Assembly (NCBI RefSeq): GCF_900188125.1
Contig: NZ_FZOW01000006.1
Coordinates: 62,001 to 126,000 of the forward strand
Reading direction: 5' to 3'
From: Rhodococcoides kyotonense
Lineage (GTDB): Bacteria; Actinomycetota; Actinomycetes; Mycobacteriales; Mycobacteriaceae
DNA: 64,000 nucleotides
The translations under genes and the position numbers were made by a program. The notes beneath the pieces were generated by a model, which had not been told where the DNA came from, did no database searches, and saw only the letters and a program-made list of their open reading frames with translations. The first letter of the stretch is position 1; each line of letters starts with the position of its first letter. This document shows positions 40,231-48,464 of the stretch, one piece after another.

Positions 40231-41244
40231 ATGAAGGCAATCACCTATTCCGAGACCGGCTCCTCCTCCGTCCTACACCTCGTCGATCGAGAGCCGGGTG
40301 AGCCAGGGCCGGGTGAGGTCAGGGTGAAGGTCGCCATCTCCGGCGTGAACCCGACCGACTGGAAGAACCGCTCCGGCGCCACGGGATCACTGGCATTCGA
40401 CGAGGCCGTACCCAATCAGGATGGCGCGGGCATCGTCGACGCGGCGGGTCCGGGTGTGGAGGGCCTGGCCGTCGGCGATCGGGTGTGGCTGTATTTGTCG
40501 CAGTACCAGCGGCCGACCGGAACGGCGCAGGAGTACACCGTTGCCCTCGCCGAGCACGTCGTACGACTACCCGAGGGCGTCTCGTTCGACGTCGGTGCCA
40601 GCCTCGGCGTTCCTGCCATGACCGCGCACCGTGCGTTGACGGTGTCCGAGGACGGGCCGTCGCGTCTGCACCCGGGAGCATTGCAGGGCAAGACCGTGCT
40701 GGTCGCGGGTGGTGCGGGAGCCGTAGGACATGCGGCGATCCAGCTGGCCCGCTGGGCAGGCGCGACGGTCGTGACGACCGTCAGCGGCCCGGAGAAAGGC
40801 GCGCTCGCGACGGCAGCAGGTGCCCATCACGTCGTGAACTACAAGACCGGCGATGCGGCCTCCGAGATTCGCACGATCGCACCGGACGGCGTCGACCTGA
40901 TCGTCGAGGTCGCGCCTGCACAGAACGCTGAGTTGAACGCGTCGGTCGCCGGTCCCCGTGCGTCGATCGCGGTGTACGCCAACAACGGCGGCGATACCGT
41001 CACCCTGGACGTCCGGCCGAACATGGTCTCGAACGCTCGCTACCAGTTCGTGCTGTTGTACACCGTCGGCGACGCGGCGTTGAAGGCCGCGCAGGACGAC
41101 GTCAACGAAGCGGCTCGAGCGGGTGTACTCGAGGTCGGGGAAGCGGCAGGCCTTCCACTACACCGCTATTCGCTCGCCGACACCGCAGCTGCCCACGACG
41201 CCGTCGAGAACGGCGCCGTGGGGAAGGTGCTGATCGACATCTAG
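40231..41244 (+). CDS. Zinc-independent NADPH:quinone reductase (MDR family)
   Basis: A 337-residue medium-chain dehydrogenase/reductase of the quinone oxidoreductase/zeta-crystallin type. VKVAISGVNPTDWKNRSG and PNQDGAGIVDAAGPGVEGLAVGDRVWLY form the catalytic domain; VLVAGGAGAVGHAAIQLARWAGATVVTTV is the NADPH-binding motif. Structural-zinc cysteines are absent, as expected. It reduces quinones or enones. The stop is 12 bases before the palindrome at 41257. Confidence 0.9.
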   Translation: MKAITYSETGSSSVLHLVDREPGEPGPGEVRVKVAISGVNPTDWKNRSGATGSLAFDEAVPNQDGAGIVDAAGPGVEGLAVGDRVWLYLSQYQRPTGTAQEYTVALAEHVVRLPEGVSFDVGASLGVPAMTAHRALTVSEDGPSRLHPGALQGKTVLVAGGAGAVGHAAIQLARWAGATVVTTVSGPEKGALATAAGAHHVVNYKTGDAASEIRTIAPDGVDLIVEVAPAQNAELNASVAGPRASIAVYANNGGDTVTLDVRPNMVSNARYQFVLLYTVGDAALKAAQDDVNEAARAGVLEVGEAAGLPLHRYSLADTAAAHDAVENGAVGKVLIDI

Positions 41245-41256
41245 GGGCCTTCGGCC

Positions 41257-41334
41257 CATGTGCACGGAAATACATAGCACCCTCTGGTCGCTCCGCAGGC
41301 TACGCTCCTGCCGCTATGTATTTTCGTGCACATG
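41257..41334. repeat. HVHENT palindrome, copy 3, with enlarged centre
   Basis: Arms 41257-41277 and 41314-41334 pair with one mismatch, but the centre is 36 bases instead of four and itself contains GCAGG/CCTGC. The arm 41314-41334 encodes HVHENT-stop of the TenA-like gene on the minus strand. It lies between convergent genes. Confidence 0.92.
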
Positions 41335-41964
41335 CGGCGAAGCCGCACTCCCGTGAAACTCGTCCTCCGCCTGCAGCATTCCGGAGAACCAAGCATCGAG
41401 GGTGGCGTCGTCGATCGACTCCGGCATCGCATCGACCTCGCGCGCCAACGCCTCTACCTGTGCGACGAAGGCCGGCTCGGTGTGCATGAGAATCCAATCC
41501 TGCAGGGCCGGTTCACGTTCGACGCCGGTAGCCAACGCCTCGCGGCACCACGACAGGTACAGCGTCTCGGCCGCGAACATGCCGACGAGCGCCGCAGCTC
41601 GACCGTGCTCGCGAGCCAGGCCCAATGCGTACGTCGACAGCACCGACGATTCGGCTACCAGCGCGTCGATGTCCCCGCCGTACGGGAACTTCTCACGCAG
41701 GTCGGCGAAGTACTGGCGCTGCTCGCCGACGAGATTGGACATCGAGACGACGTGATCTTTCGCGTCGTCCAACGACTCCGATTCGGCCACGACGAGACCG
41801 AGGATGCGCACGGCGGTCAGCACGAACGCCTCCTCGATGACGAGATACCGTCGAAAATCTTTGTCGGACAACGTCCCGGCAATGGAGTCGGCGATGAATT
41901 TCACGCCGCGGGACTTCGCGAGCGCGATCTGTTGCCGCTCGACCAGCTCGTCGGAACGGCTCAT
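41314..41964 (-). CDS. TenA/thiaminase II-like heme-oxygenase-fold protein
   Basis: A 216-residue all-helical protein resembling the TenA/PqqC family: YLVIEEAFVLTAVRILGLVV, LVGEQRQYFADLREKF and MFAAETLYLSWCREAL. TenA proteins hydrolyse pyrimidine amines from broken-down thiamin, but divergent members have other roles; the role in a sugar operon is unclear. It is last of eight genes and coupled by ATGA to the amidotransferase-like gene. The final residues HVHENT and the TAG stop come from the palindrome arm at 41314-41334. Confidence 0.72.
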   Translation of the reverse strand: MSRSDELVERQQIALAKSRGVKFIADSIAGTLSDKDFRRYLVIEEAFVLTAVRILGLVVAESESLDDAKDHVVSMSNLVGEQRQYFADLREKFPYGGDIDALVAESSVLSTYALGLAREHGRAAALVGMFAAETLYLSWCREALATGVEREPALQDWILMHTEPAFVAQVEALAREVDAMPESIDDATLDAWFSGMLQAEDEFHGSAASPHVHENT

Positions 41965-42713
41965 TCGCCCGCGACCCACGTGATCAGGCCGTCGAACAGA
42001 TCGGTGTAGCCCGGCCACTGTTCGCAGAACTCGGGCGGTGCCCAGTGCGGCGAGCAATCGGAGGTGAAGACCACCGAGCGGCCCGAGCCGTACTCCCCCG
42101 CCACGACGAGCGGGTCGCCGTTGATCGTCGCAGGCACTGTCGTTCCGTCCTTCGCGACGACGCGGTTGTATCCGAGCAGCGACGGCCACTCGCCTCCGCT
42201 GCCACCGAGTGCGGCGTGCGACGGGTCGTCGACCTGGGGAGTCATGCCGCCGGGGGTTTCGACGCGATCGTCCTCCGGCAGCATCGTGACCGGAAGCGCG
42301 TCGGCCAGCGCGGTCTGACGGAACGCGCCGCGCGCTTGGAACCCGGAGAACGACAGGTACCCGCCGATCATCATCAACGCGCCACCGCCCGACACCCAGT
42401 CGCGCAGTGCGACGAGCCGATCCTCGCCTGCCTGGAATCTGTCGAACACACCGGGCGCCAACTGAATCGAGTTGGCGCCGATGTCGGACAGTACGACGAC
42501 GTCGTACTCGGACAGCGCCTCGGCGGTGCCCGGAAACTGCGTCGGCACCAGATGGGCCGGCATGTGTACGACGTCGTGTCCGCGGGACGTCAGTGCGTCC
42601 TTCAGCGGCCCGACACCTTCGACGTAGGAATGCACGGTGAACTCGTCGACGCCCTTGACGTGCGTGGATGTGGTCATCCAGCTCTCGCCTGCGATCAGAA
42701 CTTTCTTGCCCAT
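41961..42713 (-). CDS. Class I glutamine amidotransferase-like protein (DUF1355 type)
   Basis: A 250-residue protein with a flavodoxin-like class I amidotransferase fold: MGKKVLIAGESWMT, LSEYDVVVLSDIGANSIQL, WVSGGGALMMIGGYLSFSG and a C-terminal GEYGSGRSVVFTSDCSPHWAP. It resembles the family sometimes called putative cytoplasmic glutamine amidotransferase. The expected nucleophile elbow reads GGYLSFSG and has no cysteine, so amidotransferase activity is doubtful. It is part of the sugar operon, nine bases after the phosphotriesterase-like gene. Confidence 0.75.
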   Translation of the reverse strand: MGKKVLIAGESWMTTSTHVKGVDEFTVHSYVEGVGPLKDALTSRGHDVVHMPAHLVPTQFPGTAEALSEYDVVVLSDIGANSIQLAPGVFDRFQAGEDRLVALRDWVSGGGALMMIGGYLSFSGFQARGAFRQTALADALPVTMLPEDDRVETPGGMTPQVDDPSHAALGGSGGEWPSLLGYNRVVAKDGTTVPATINGDPLVVAGEYGSGRSVVFTSDCSPHWAPPEFCEQWPGYTDLFDGLITWVAGE

Positions 42714-42722
42714 CAGTCTTCT

Positions 42723-43751
42723 CTATCCTTTTCCGGCGTGCTCGAAGAGCGCCCTGGGGTTGTCTCGCATCAGCGAGGACACGTGCTGTGGGTCCATTCC
42801 GCTACGCACGAGGCGCGCAGCGAAAGAGACAGGTACATAGGCGAATCCGTTGCCACCGTGTTTCCGGAGCATCGATTTCAGAAAGAGGTCGTGGCTCAGC
42901 AACAGCTGTTCCCGATAGCCGCCGCCGACCAGGCCCTGAATCGCGAGTGCTGTTTCCGCTGGATGCGGCGATTGCCCTTCTCCTGGGAATTCGAACGGCA
43001 TTCCGATCATGTCGAATTCGAGGTAGACCCCGCGGTCGGCGATCGAGCACTGGTAGTCGGGATCGCTGCCCGACGGGTCCATGTGGCACAACACGACCGC
43101 GGACGGATCGACGCCCATTTCGTCGACGACGATATCGAGGACGTCGTGGCCGAATCTCTTCCATCCCGGAAGGTGAACGAACAGAGGAACATTCACTTCG
43201 CGCTGCGCAACACATGCAGCTCGCAGTGCCTTCGCTTCGTTCGGCGTGAACGACGGCGACACACCGATCTCTCCGATCACACCCGGGCTCGGCAGGTCAC
43301 TCGGCGCGAATTCCTCGATCAACGACGCGGCCAGCATGTCGACGCCGAGCTCGTCGACCTCGGCAGGGTGAGTGGATTCCAGGTACCACCCGGATCCCAT
43401 CACGACCCGTACGCCGGAAGCCTCGGAGTACTCGGCCAAGACCTCGGGTCGACGCCCGATCCCCGGCGGGGTCAGATCGACGATCGTCGTTCCGCCGATG
43501 TCCGCGAACCGTTTCAGGTCGTCGAGCACCGCTGCCGCGTCGTCGACCCGGCAGTTGTCGAGGCTGTTGTACGGATTGTCGTGCAGCAGCCACGCGTCTT
43601 CTGCTCTCACCTGCCCCTTCAACGTGCGTGCGACGACCGGATCCAGCGACTCGGTGTAGGCAACCGACGCGTCGTTGTGCAGATGTTCGTGCGGCAGAAC
43701 GAGTCCGAGCTCGGACGAATCGATCGGGCCGGTGACCGTCTGCACTCTCAT
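42723..43751 (-). CDS. Phosphotriesterase-family hydrolase (lactonase-like)
   Basis: A 342-residue TIM-barrel metal hydrolase. LGLVLPHEHLHND carries the first histidine pair, TTIVDLTPPGIGRR the region before the bridging residue, GVIGEIGVSP and PLFVHLPGW follow, and VLCHMDPSG and LLSHDLF supply the other ligands. Despite the family name, most bacterial members act on sugar lactones or acylated sugars. Here it is coupled by ATGA to the sugar permease, so lactone or ester hydrolysis in the pathway is likely. Confidence 0.85.
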   Translation of the reverse strand: MRVQTVTGPIDSSELGLVLPHEHLHNDASVAYTESLDPVVARTLKGQVRAEDAWLLHDNPYNSLDNCRVDDAAAVLDDLKRFADIGGTTIVDLTPPGIGRRPEVLAEYSEASGVRVVMGSGWYLESTHPAEVDELGVDMLAASLIEEFAPSDLPSPGVIGEIGVSPSFTPNEAKALRAACVAQREVNVPLFVHLPGWKRFGHDVLDIVVDEMGVDPSAVVLCHMDPSGSDPDYQCSIADRGVYLEFDMIGMPFEFPGEGQSPHPAETALAIQGLVGGGYREQLLLSHDLFLKSMLRKHGGNGFAYVPVSFAARLVRSGMDPQHVSSLMRDNPRALFEHAGKG

Positions 43752-44782
43752 CGGCGCCCCGGTGCGCTCTGCAGGTGCTTCCACAGGTGAGCGAGCGAGT
43801 GTCCACGCATGTTGATCCAGATCGCCACCAGCAGAACGATTCCCGTGATGATCGGCGTCAGGAACGGGCTGACGCCGAGCAGCGTGAGGCCGTTGGCGAT
43901 GATGCCGGTCAGTACCGCACCGATGACCGTGCCGACGACGGTTCCGCGTCCACCGAACAGGTTGGTGCCGCCCAGCACGACGGCCGTGATGACCGTGAGT
44001 TCGAATCCGTTGGCGGAGTTGGCCGATCCCGATCCGAGGCGCGCAGCGATCAGCAAGCCCGCGATTCCGGCGGCGAGGCCGGTGAACACGAGCGTCATCA
44101 TCAGCACGCGGCGGGTGTTGACGCCCGAGCGTCGCACGGACTCGACGTTGGAACCGATGCCGGTGACGTAGCGCCCGAACCTGGTGCGATTCAACGCCAC
44201 TGCGCCGATCACGACGACGATCAATGCGATCCATGCGCTCGCCGAGAAGCCGAGCCACGATGCGGTGCCCAACTTCGCGAAGGCGGTTCCCGGCGTGATC
44301 GGAACGGAGAAGCCCTCGGTGCGATACAGCGCGATGCCGCGAATGATCGACAGCGTCGCGAGCGTGACGATGAACGGCGGAATGCCCTGGTACGCGGCAA
44401 GCCAACCGTTGACCAAGCCCCACGCCGCGCCCATGAACGGCGCGGCGACGAACACTACCGAGGAGTCGACGCCTGCCTGAATCAGTTCGGCGCTCATCGC
44501 GGCGACGAAGGCCACCGTCGCGCCGACCGACAGGTCGATCTGGCCGGTGGTGATCACGAACGTCATCGCGACCGCGATGATGAGCACCGGCGCAATCTGC
44601 GTCGCGAGGTTGGAGATGTTGGTGAACGTCAGGAACGACGACGTAGTCACCGAGAACACCAGCGCCACAGCCACTGTCACCGCGAGCATCGCGAGCGTCG
44701 GCTTGTTCAGGGACTGCCAGAACGTGGGCCTGGCCGCCAGCTTCTTCACCGACGGCTGCGCGTTCTTGTCGAGGGTGATCAT
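43748..44782 (-). CDS. Sugar ABC transporter permease (RbsC type)
   Basis: A 344-residue integral membrane protein with about ten hydrophobic segments and the family motif MTFVITTGQIDLSVGATVAF followed by GGTNLFGGRGTVVGTVIGAVL. It forms the channel for the sugar taken up by the binding protein at 45525-46535 with the ATPase at 44779-45525. It is coupled by ATGA on both sides. The motif set places it in the ribose/galactose/autoinducer-2 CUT2 group. Confidence 0.93.
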   Translation of the reverse strand: MITLDKNAQPSVKKLAARPTFWQSLNKPTLAMLAVTVAVALVFSVTTSSFLTFTNISNLATQIAPVLIIAVAMTFVITTGQIDLSVGATVAFVAAMSAELIQAGVDSSVVFVAAPFMGAAWGLVNGWLAAYQGIPPFIVTLATLSIIRGIALYRTEGFSVPITPGTAFAKLGTASWLGFSASAWIALIVVVIGAVALNRTRFGRYVTGIGSNVESVRRSGVNTRRVLMMTLVFTGLAAGIAGLLIAARLGSGSANSANGFELTVITAVVLGGTNLFGGRGTVVGTVIGAVLTGIIANGLTLLGVSPFLTPIITGIVLLVAIWINMRGHSLAHLWKHLQSAPGRR

Positions 44783-45525
44783 GATTTTCCTCCCTGCGGA
44801 ACAGGTGTGCGGGTGATCAGCCCGACGAGCGATTCGATGTTCAGGTCGCCGATGGGAACGTCGTCGACGCTCTCGCCCTCGTACATGACGGTGATGCGGT
44901 CACAGACACGGAACAAGTCCTGCAACCGGTGTGTCACGAGGATGACACCGACGCCCTGTGCGGCGACGTCGGTGATCAGCTTCAGTACCGACTCGACCTC
45001 GGCGACGGCGAGTGCTGCCGTCGGCTCGTCGAGGATCAGCACGTCCGGCTTGAACGACACGGCGCGAGCGATCGCGACGGTCTGCCGCTGCCCGCCGGAC
45101 AGTTGGCCGATCTCCTGGTACGTCGACTTGACCTTGACGTGCAGGTCGGCCAGGATCTCCGCGGCCTTGGAATGCATGCCGTGGCGATCGAGGAACGGCC
45201 CCTTCCTCGGCTCGCGGCCGAGAAAGAGGTTGCTGGCGACGTCGAGCGTGTCGCACAGAGCCAGGTCCTGATAGACGATGCCGATCTTCTTCTGCTGTGC
45301 GTCGAGAGGCGTCGAGAACCTCACCGGCTCTCCGTCGACGCGCATCTCTCCGCCGTCGTGTTGGACGGCGCCGGCAAGGATTTTCATGAGCGTCGACTTG
45401 CCGGCGCCGTTGTCTCCGACGACCCCCAGCACTTCACCCTTGGCGAGCCGAAGATCGACTCCGCGAAGGGACTTGACGGGGCCGTACGATTTGGTGATTC
45501 CCGACAGCTCGATGAGAGGTGCCAT
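44779..45525 (-). CDS. Sugar ABC transporter ATPase, single-domain CUT2 type
   Basis: A 248-residue ATPase: Walker A GDNGAGKSTLMKILAG, signature LSGGQRQTVAIARA and Walker B VLILDEPTAALAV are all intact. CUT2 systems usually use a double-length RbsA; this one has one domain and probably acts as a homodimer. ATG 45525 directly overlaps the upstream stop; GTG 45528 is an alternative giving one more residue. It energises sugar uptake with the adjacent permease. Confidence 0.92.
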   Translation of the reverse strand: MAPLIELSGITKSYGPVKSLRGVDLRLAKGEVLGVVGDNGAGKSTLMKILAGAVQHDGGEMRVDGEPVRFSTPLDAQQKKIGIVYQDLALCDTLDVASNLFLGREPRKGPFLDRHGMHSKAAEILADLHVKVKSTYQEIGQLSGGQRQTVAIARAVSFKPDVLILDEPTAALAVAEVESVLKLITDVAAQGVGVILVTHRLQDLFRVCDRITVMYEGESVDDVPIGDLNIESLVGLITRTPVPQGGKS

Positions 45526-46535
45526 CACTTCTCCAGGTAGTAGAGGTAGTCGTCGACGTTGTCCGGGGTGACGATCTGCGTCGGGACCGGGATGTCGGCG
45601 GGTGCGCCGCGACCACAGCCGAGGTCGATCGCCGCGTTCATGGCTTCGTAGCCGAACTCGAAGGTGTTCTGCTGCACGACGCCCTTCAGCCAGCCTGCGT
45701 TCAGTGCGCTGACTGCCTGATCGGACAGATCCCAGCCGACGGCCTGGACACGGTCTTGCGCGCTCTGGCTGTTGACGGCGGCGACGAGGCCGATCAGTGC
45801 GGGCTCACCGGTCGCGTAGACGTACTCCATGTCGGGGTTGCCGGTCAGCAGATTCTCGGCCGCGGTCTGCGCGTTCTCCTGGATGTTGCGGCCGTCGACG
45901 ACGGTTCCGACCGTCATGCCCGCGGCGGAGACGGTGTCGGTGAAGCCCTTCTGACGCTCGAGCTGGATGGTGCTGTTGAGTGCACCGACGATGCCGACCG
46001 TCCCGGTACCGCCGGACAGCTCGGTGAGCGTGTCACCGATCTGGATTCCGCCTTGCTCGTTCGCAGTTCCGACCTGAGTGGAGACGGCCGGGTCGTCGAC
46101 GGTCGCATCGACTGCGACGACGGGGATGCCGGCCGCGTCGGCCTTCACGATGGACGGCTTGATGCCGTCGGTGTCGATGGCGTCGACGATGATGGCGTCC
46201 ACTCCGGACGCGATCAGGTTGTCGAATGCGTTGGCCTGCGTGACGGAATCGTCGTTGCCGCTGATGATCTGGAGATCGACGCCGGTCTGGTCGGCGATCT
46301 TCTGGGCAGCGGTGTTGATCTGGTTGAAGAACAGCGCCTGCAGGTTGATGGTCACCAGACCGACCTTGAGCGTGCCGTTCTTGCCCTCGCAGGTGTCGGC
46401 GACGCGGGCGGGCTCCGGAATGAAGGCCGCCGCAGCCGAACCGTCACCCGAGTCGCTGGGCGAGGCCGAGTCACATGCGGTGAGCGACAACGCCAATGCA
46501 GCGCCGACGACGAGCGGAAGTGCGCGTTTCATCAT
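45525..46535 (-). CDS. Sugar ABC substrate-binding lipoprotein (RbsB type)
   Basis: A 336-residue periplasmic-binding-type protein with signal MMKRALPLVVGAALALSLTAC and a lipobox at LTAC. The mature protein follows the RbsB pattern: LKVGLVTINLQALFFNQI, NAFDNLIASGVDAIIVDAI, GIPVVAVDATVDDPAV and EYVYATGEPALIGLVAAVN. It binds the substrate of the operon at the cell surface. The start overlaps the stop of the kinase gene (ATGATGA at 46532-46535). The sugar is unknown. Confidence 0.92.
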   Translation of the reverse strand: MMKRALPLVVGAALALSLTACDSASPSDSGDGSAAAAFIPEPARVADTCEGKNGTLKVGLVTINLQALFFNQINTAAQKIADQTGVDLQIISGNDDSVTQANAFDNLIASGVDAIIVDAIDTDGIKPSIVKADAAGIPVVAVDATVDDPAVSTQVGTANEQGGIQIGDTLTELSGGTGTVGIVGALNSTIQLERQKGFTDTVSAAGMTVGTVVDGRNIQENAQTAAENLLTGNPDMEYVYATGEPALIGLVAAVNSQSAQDRVQAVGWDLSDQAVSALNAGWLKGVVQQNTFEFGYEAMNAAIDLGCGRGAPADIPVPTQIVTPDNVDDYLYYLEK

Positions 46536-47428
46536 GGGATCTCCTGAAGGTCTAGTGAGCTGTGGGCAGTGAAAGCGAGCAGTTCGGTAAGAGTCGGGCA
46601 GCCGCGTGGGCCGGCAGTCGCGCACGCCATCGCGGCCGACGCACCGGCGAGGCGGGCGGCGTCGAGCGGGGTTCTCCCGCCGTCGACGAGCGCAATGTAC
46701 GTGCCGCAGAAGCAATCTCCGGCCCCGACGGCATCGATGACGTCGACCTTGACCGCAGGTTCGGTGGTTCTTTCCCCACTCGGTGTGATGAGTGACCAGC
46801 CGCGGTCTCCATCGGTGAGGACCAGGTGGGTGTCGTGCTCGGCGGCAAGATCAGCCGATCGGTCGTCGTCGATGCCGAAGGCCCGTTGCCACAGGCTGCG
46901 GCCGACGATGACGTGATCGGCCAGCGCGAACGCACGCAACGCCGCGCCCTGATCCTCGCAGCCGTCGAGGTCGATGGCGACGCTGACACCGTCGGGCAGT
47001 CCATCGGGAAGGAATGCCGCGCGGTAGCCGTCGACGAACAGACGGCCGCCACCCGCGTCGGCGATTTTCCTGATCACCGCGGCGATGCGCGGTGCGTCGT
47101 TGGCGTCGTCCTGACTGATGATCGAGCGGTCGCCGCCCTCGGCGATGAGGACGACCGCCGTCGACAGGAACGCGTCGCGCGGTGCCCAGCTGGTGTCGAC
47201 GCCGTCGCGCTCGAGGTTGCCGAGGAACTCGTCCGAACGGACGTCGGAACCGACGGCTCCGGCGAAGCGTACGGTGGCTCCCATCCGCGCGGCGGAAACC
47301 GCGGCGTTGGCGTTCATACCACCGTCGATCGAGATGATCGACGTGGCCTGGACACGCTCACCGAGAACCGGGACGTGCGGAACCTGCACCGTCACATCGT
47401 TGTTGGCGTATCCGCAGAAGACGATCAC
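46532..47428 (-). CDS. PfkB-family carbohydrate kinase
   Basis: A 298-residue kinase. GTG 47428 (IVFCGYANNDVTVQVP) is chosen because it lies one base after the BtpA stop; the frame is open to 47470, inside the btpA gene. SIDGGMNANAAVSAARMGA is the PfkB N-terminal motif, and VDVIDAVGAGDCFCGTYIAL is the C-terminal signature with the catalytic Asp. It probably phosphorylates the imported sugar or its first product. Confidence 0.9.
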   Translation of the reverse strand: MIVFCGYANNDVTVQVPHVPVLGERVQATSIISIDGGMNANAAVSAARMGATVRFAGAVGSDVRSDEFLGNLERDGVDTSWAPRDAFLSTAVVLIAEGGDRSIISQDDANDAPRIAAVIRKIADAGGGRLFVDGYRAAFLPDGLPDGVSVAIDLDGCEDQGAALRAFALADHVIVGRSLWQRAFGIDDDRSADLAAEHDTHLVLTDGDRGWSLITPSGERTTEPAVKVDVIDAVGAGDCFCGTYIALVDGGRTPLDAARLAGASAAMACATAGPRGCPTLTELLAFTAHSSLDLQEIP

Positions 47429-47429
47429 G

Positions 47430-48272
47430 TCATTTACCTGCCGCGCGAGCGAGGGTACGGACCTTGTCACCTGCGACGCGGCCCCACCAGCGGCTGTTCT
47501 CCTTGACCGAGGACGCGATGATCGCGCCGTCGCACTCCTTCATCAACGCCGCGACGTTCCCGGCGGTGATCCCGGAACCGATGATGACGGGGAGAACGGT
47601 ATTGGATTTGATCAGCGACACCTCGTCGACCGACGCTGCGTCACCGGTGCGAGACCCTGTGGCGATGAGGACGTCGGCGTCGAAGAACTCGGCGTCCTCG
47701 GTCTGCTCGGCGATGGATCGGTCGGCGACGATGGCATGGGCACCGTGCTTGACGTGCACGTCCGCGAAGATGCGCACCGGATCGGCACCGATGCGATGAC
47801 GGAACCGTGTGGTCTTGGCGGCCTGGCCTTCGATGAAGCCCTCGTTTGCCACGTAGGCGTTGGCCCACTGGTTGACGCGTACGAAGCTGGCCCCGGCAGC
47901 CCAGGCTGCGGCGACACCGCACTCGCCTGCGTTGGACAGAATGGAGACGCCGACGTTCTTTCCGAACTCGGCGACAACCGCCGCGGTGACGACGCCCATG
48001 CTGGCGGCCGTCTCGTACCCGTGCTCGCCGGGCTTGAGGAACGGTATGTCCCAATGGTTCTCGACGATGACACCGTCGAACCCGTTGTCGATGTAGGCGT
48101 GGGCCTCCTCGACGGCGAACGCGGAGATCTCGGACACCGGCATGCCCTTGTAGTGCGGACTTCCCGGCAATGCGGGGAGGTGGATCGCGCCGATCAGGGA
48201 CGGACTGCCTGCGAACATCTCGGCGAGTGCAGATGGCTTTGCCGGGAAGACTCCCAGCGGGGACGTACTCAC
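47430..48272 (-). CDS. BtpA/SgcQ-family TIM-barrel protein
   Basis: A 280-residue protein starting at GTG 48272 with AAGGAG at 48280-48285 (minus strand). LIGAIHLPALPGSPHY, NGFDGVIVENHWDIPF, HVKHGAHAIVADRSIAEQ and LPVIIGSGITAGNVAALM are characteristic of the BtpA family, a phosphate-binding-type barrel. BtpA was named for photosystem I biogenesis in cyanobacteria, but SgcQ and many relatives sit in sugar operons. As the first gene of this operon it is probably an enzyme acting on a phosphorylated or lactone intermediate. Confidence 0.85.
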   Translation of the reverse strand: MSTSPLGVFPAKPSALAEMFAGSPSLIGAIHLPALPGSPHYKGMPVSEISAFAVEEAHAYIDNGFDGVIVENHWDIPFLKPGEHGYETAASMGVVTAAVVAEFGKNVGVSILSNAGECGVAAAWAAGASFVRVNQWANAYVANEGFIEGQAAKTTRFRHRIGADPVRIFADVHVKHGAHAIVADRSIAEQTEDAEFFDADVLIATGSRTGDAASVDEVSLIKSNTVLPVIIGSGITAGNVAALMKECDGAIIASSVKENSRWWGRVAGDKVRTLARAAGK

Positions 48273-48308
48273 GAAACGACTCCTTGGACTGAACTTCAGA
48301 ACATTGGA

Positions 48309-48322
48309 TGTAATCGATTGCC
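48309..48322. promoter_or_regulatory. LacI-type operator, proximal to btpA
   Basis: TGTAATCGATTGCC contains the symmetrical AATCGATT with the central CG dinucleotide typical of LacI/GalR operators (TGNAANCGNTTNCA). It lies 37 bases upstream of the BtpA gene start. Confidence 0.7.
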
Positions 48323-48384
48323 TTGCGTATATGCACCGTAAGCGATCGTCACCCAGTTGTGTCAAGGTTTTCTCGAGTCGTTTA

Positions 48385-48398
48385 TGTAAACGATTACC
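48385..48398. promoter_or_regulatory. LacI-type operator, proximal to the regulator gene
   Basis: TGTAAACGATTACC matches TGNAANCGNTTNCA closely. The centre is 76 bases from that of the first operator, a spacing that would allow looping between two bound dimers. The site is 67 bases upstream of the lacI-type gene, so autoregulation is likely. Confidence 0.75.
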
Positions 48399-48464
48399 TC
48401 TACTGTGTTACATGCGGGGCAGAAGACCCCGCGGTTCGCTAACGTCGCACGCGAAAGGAGGCCC

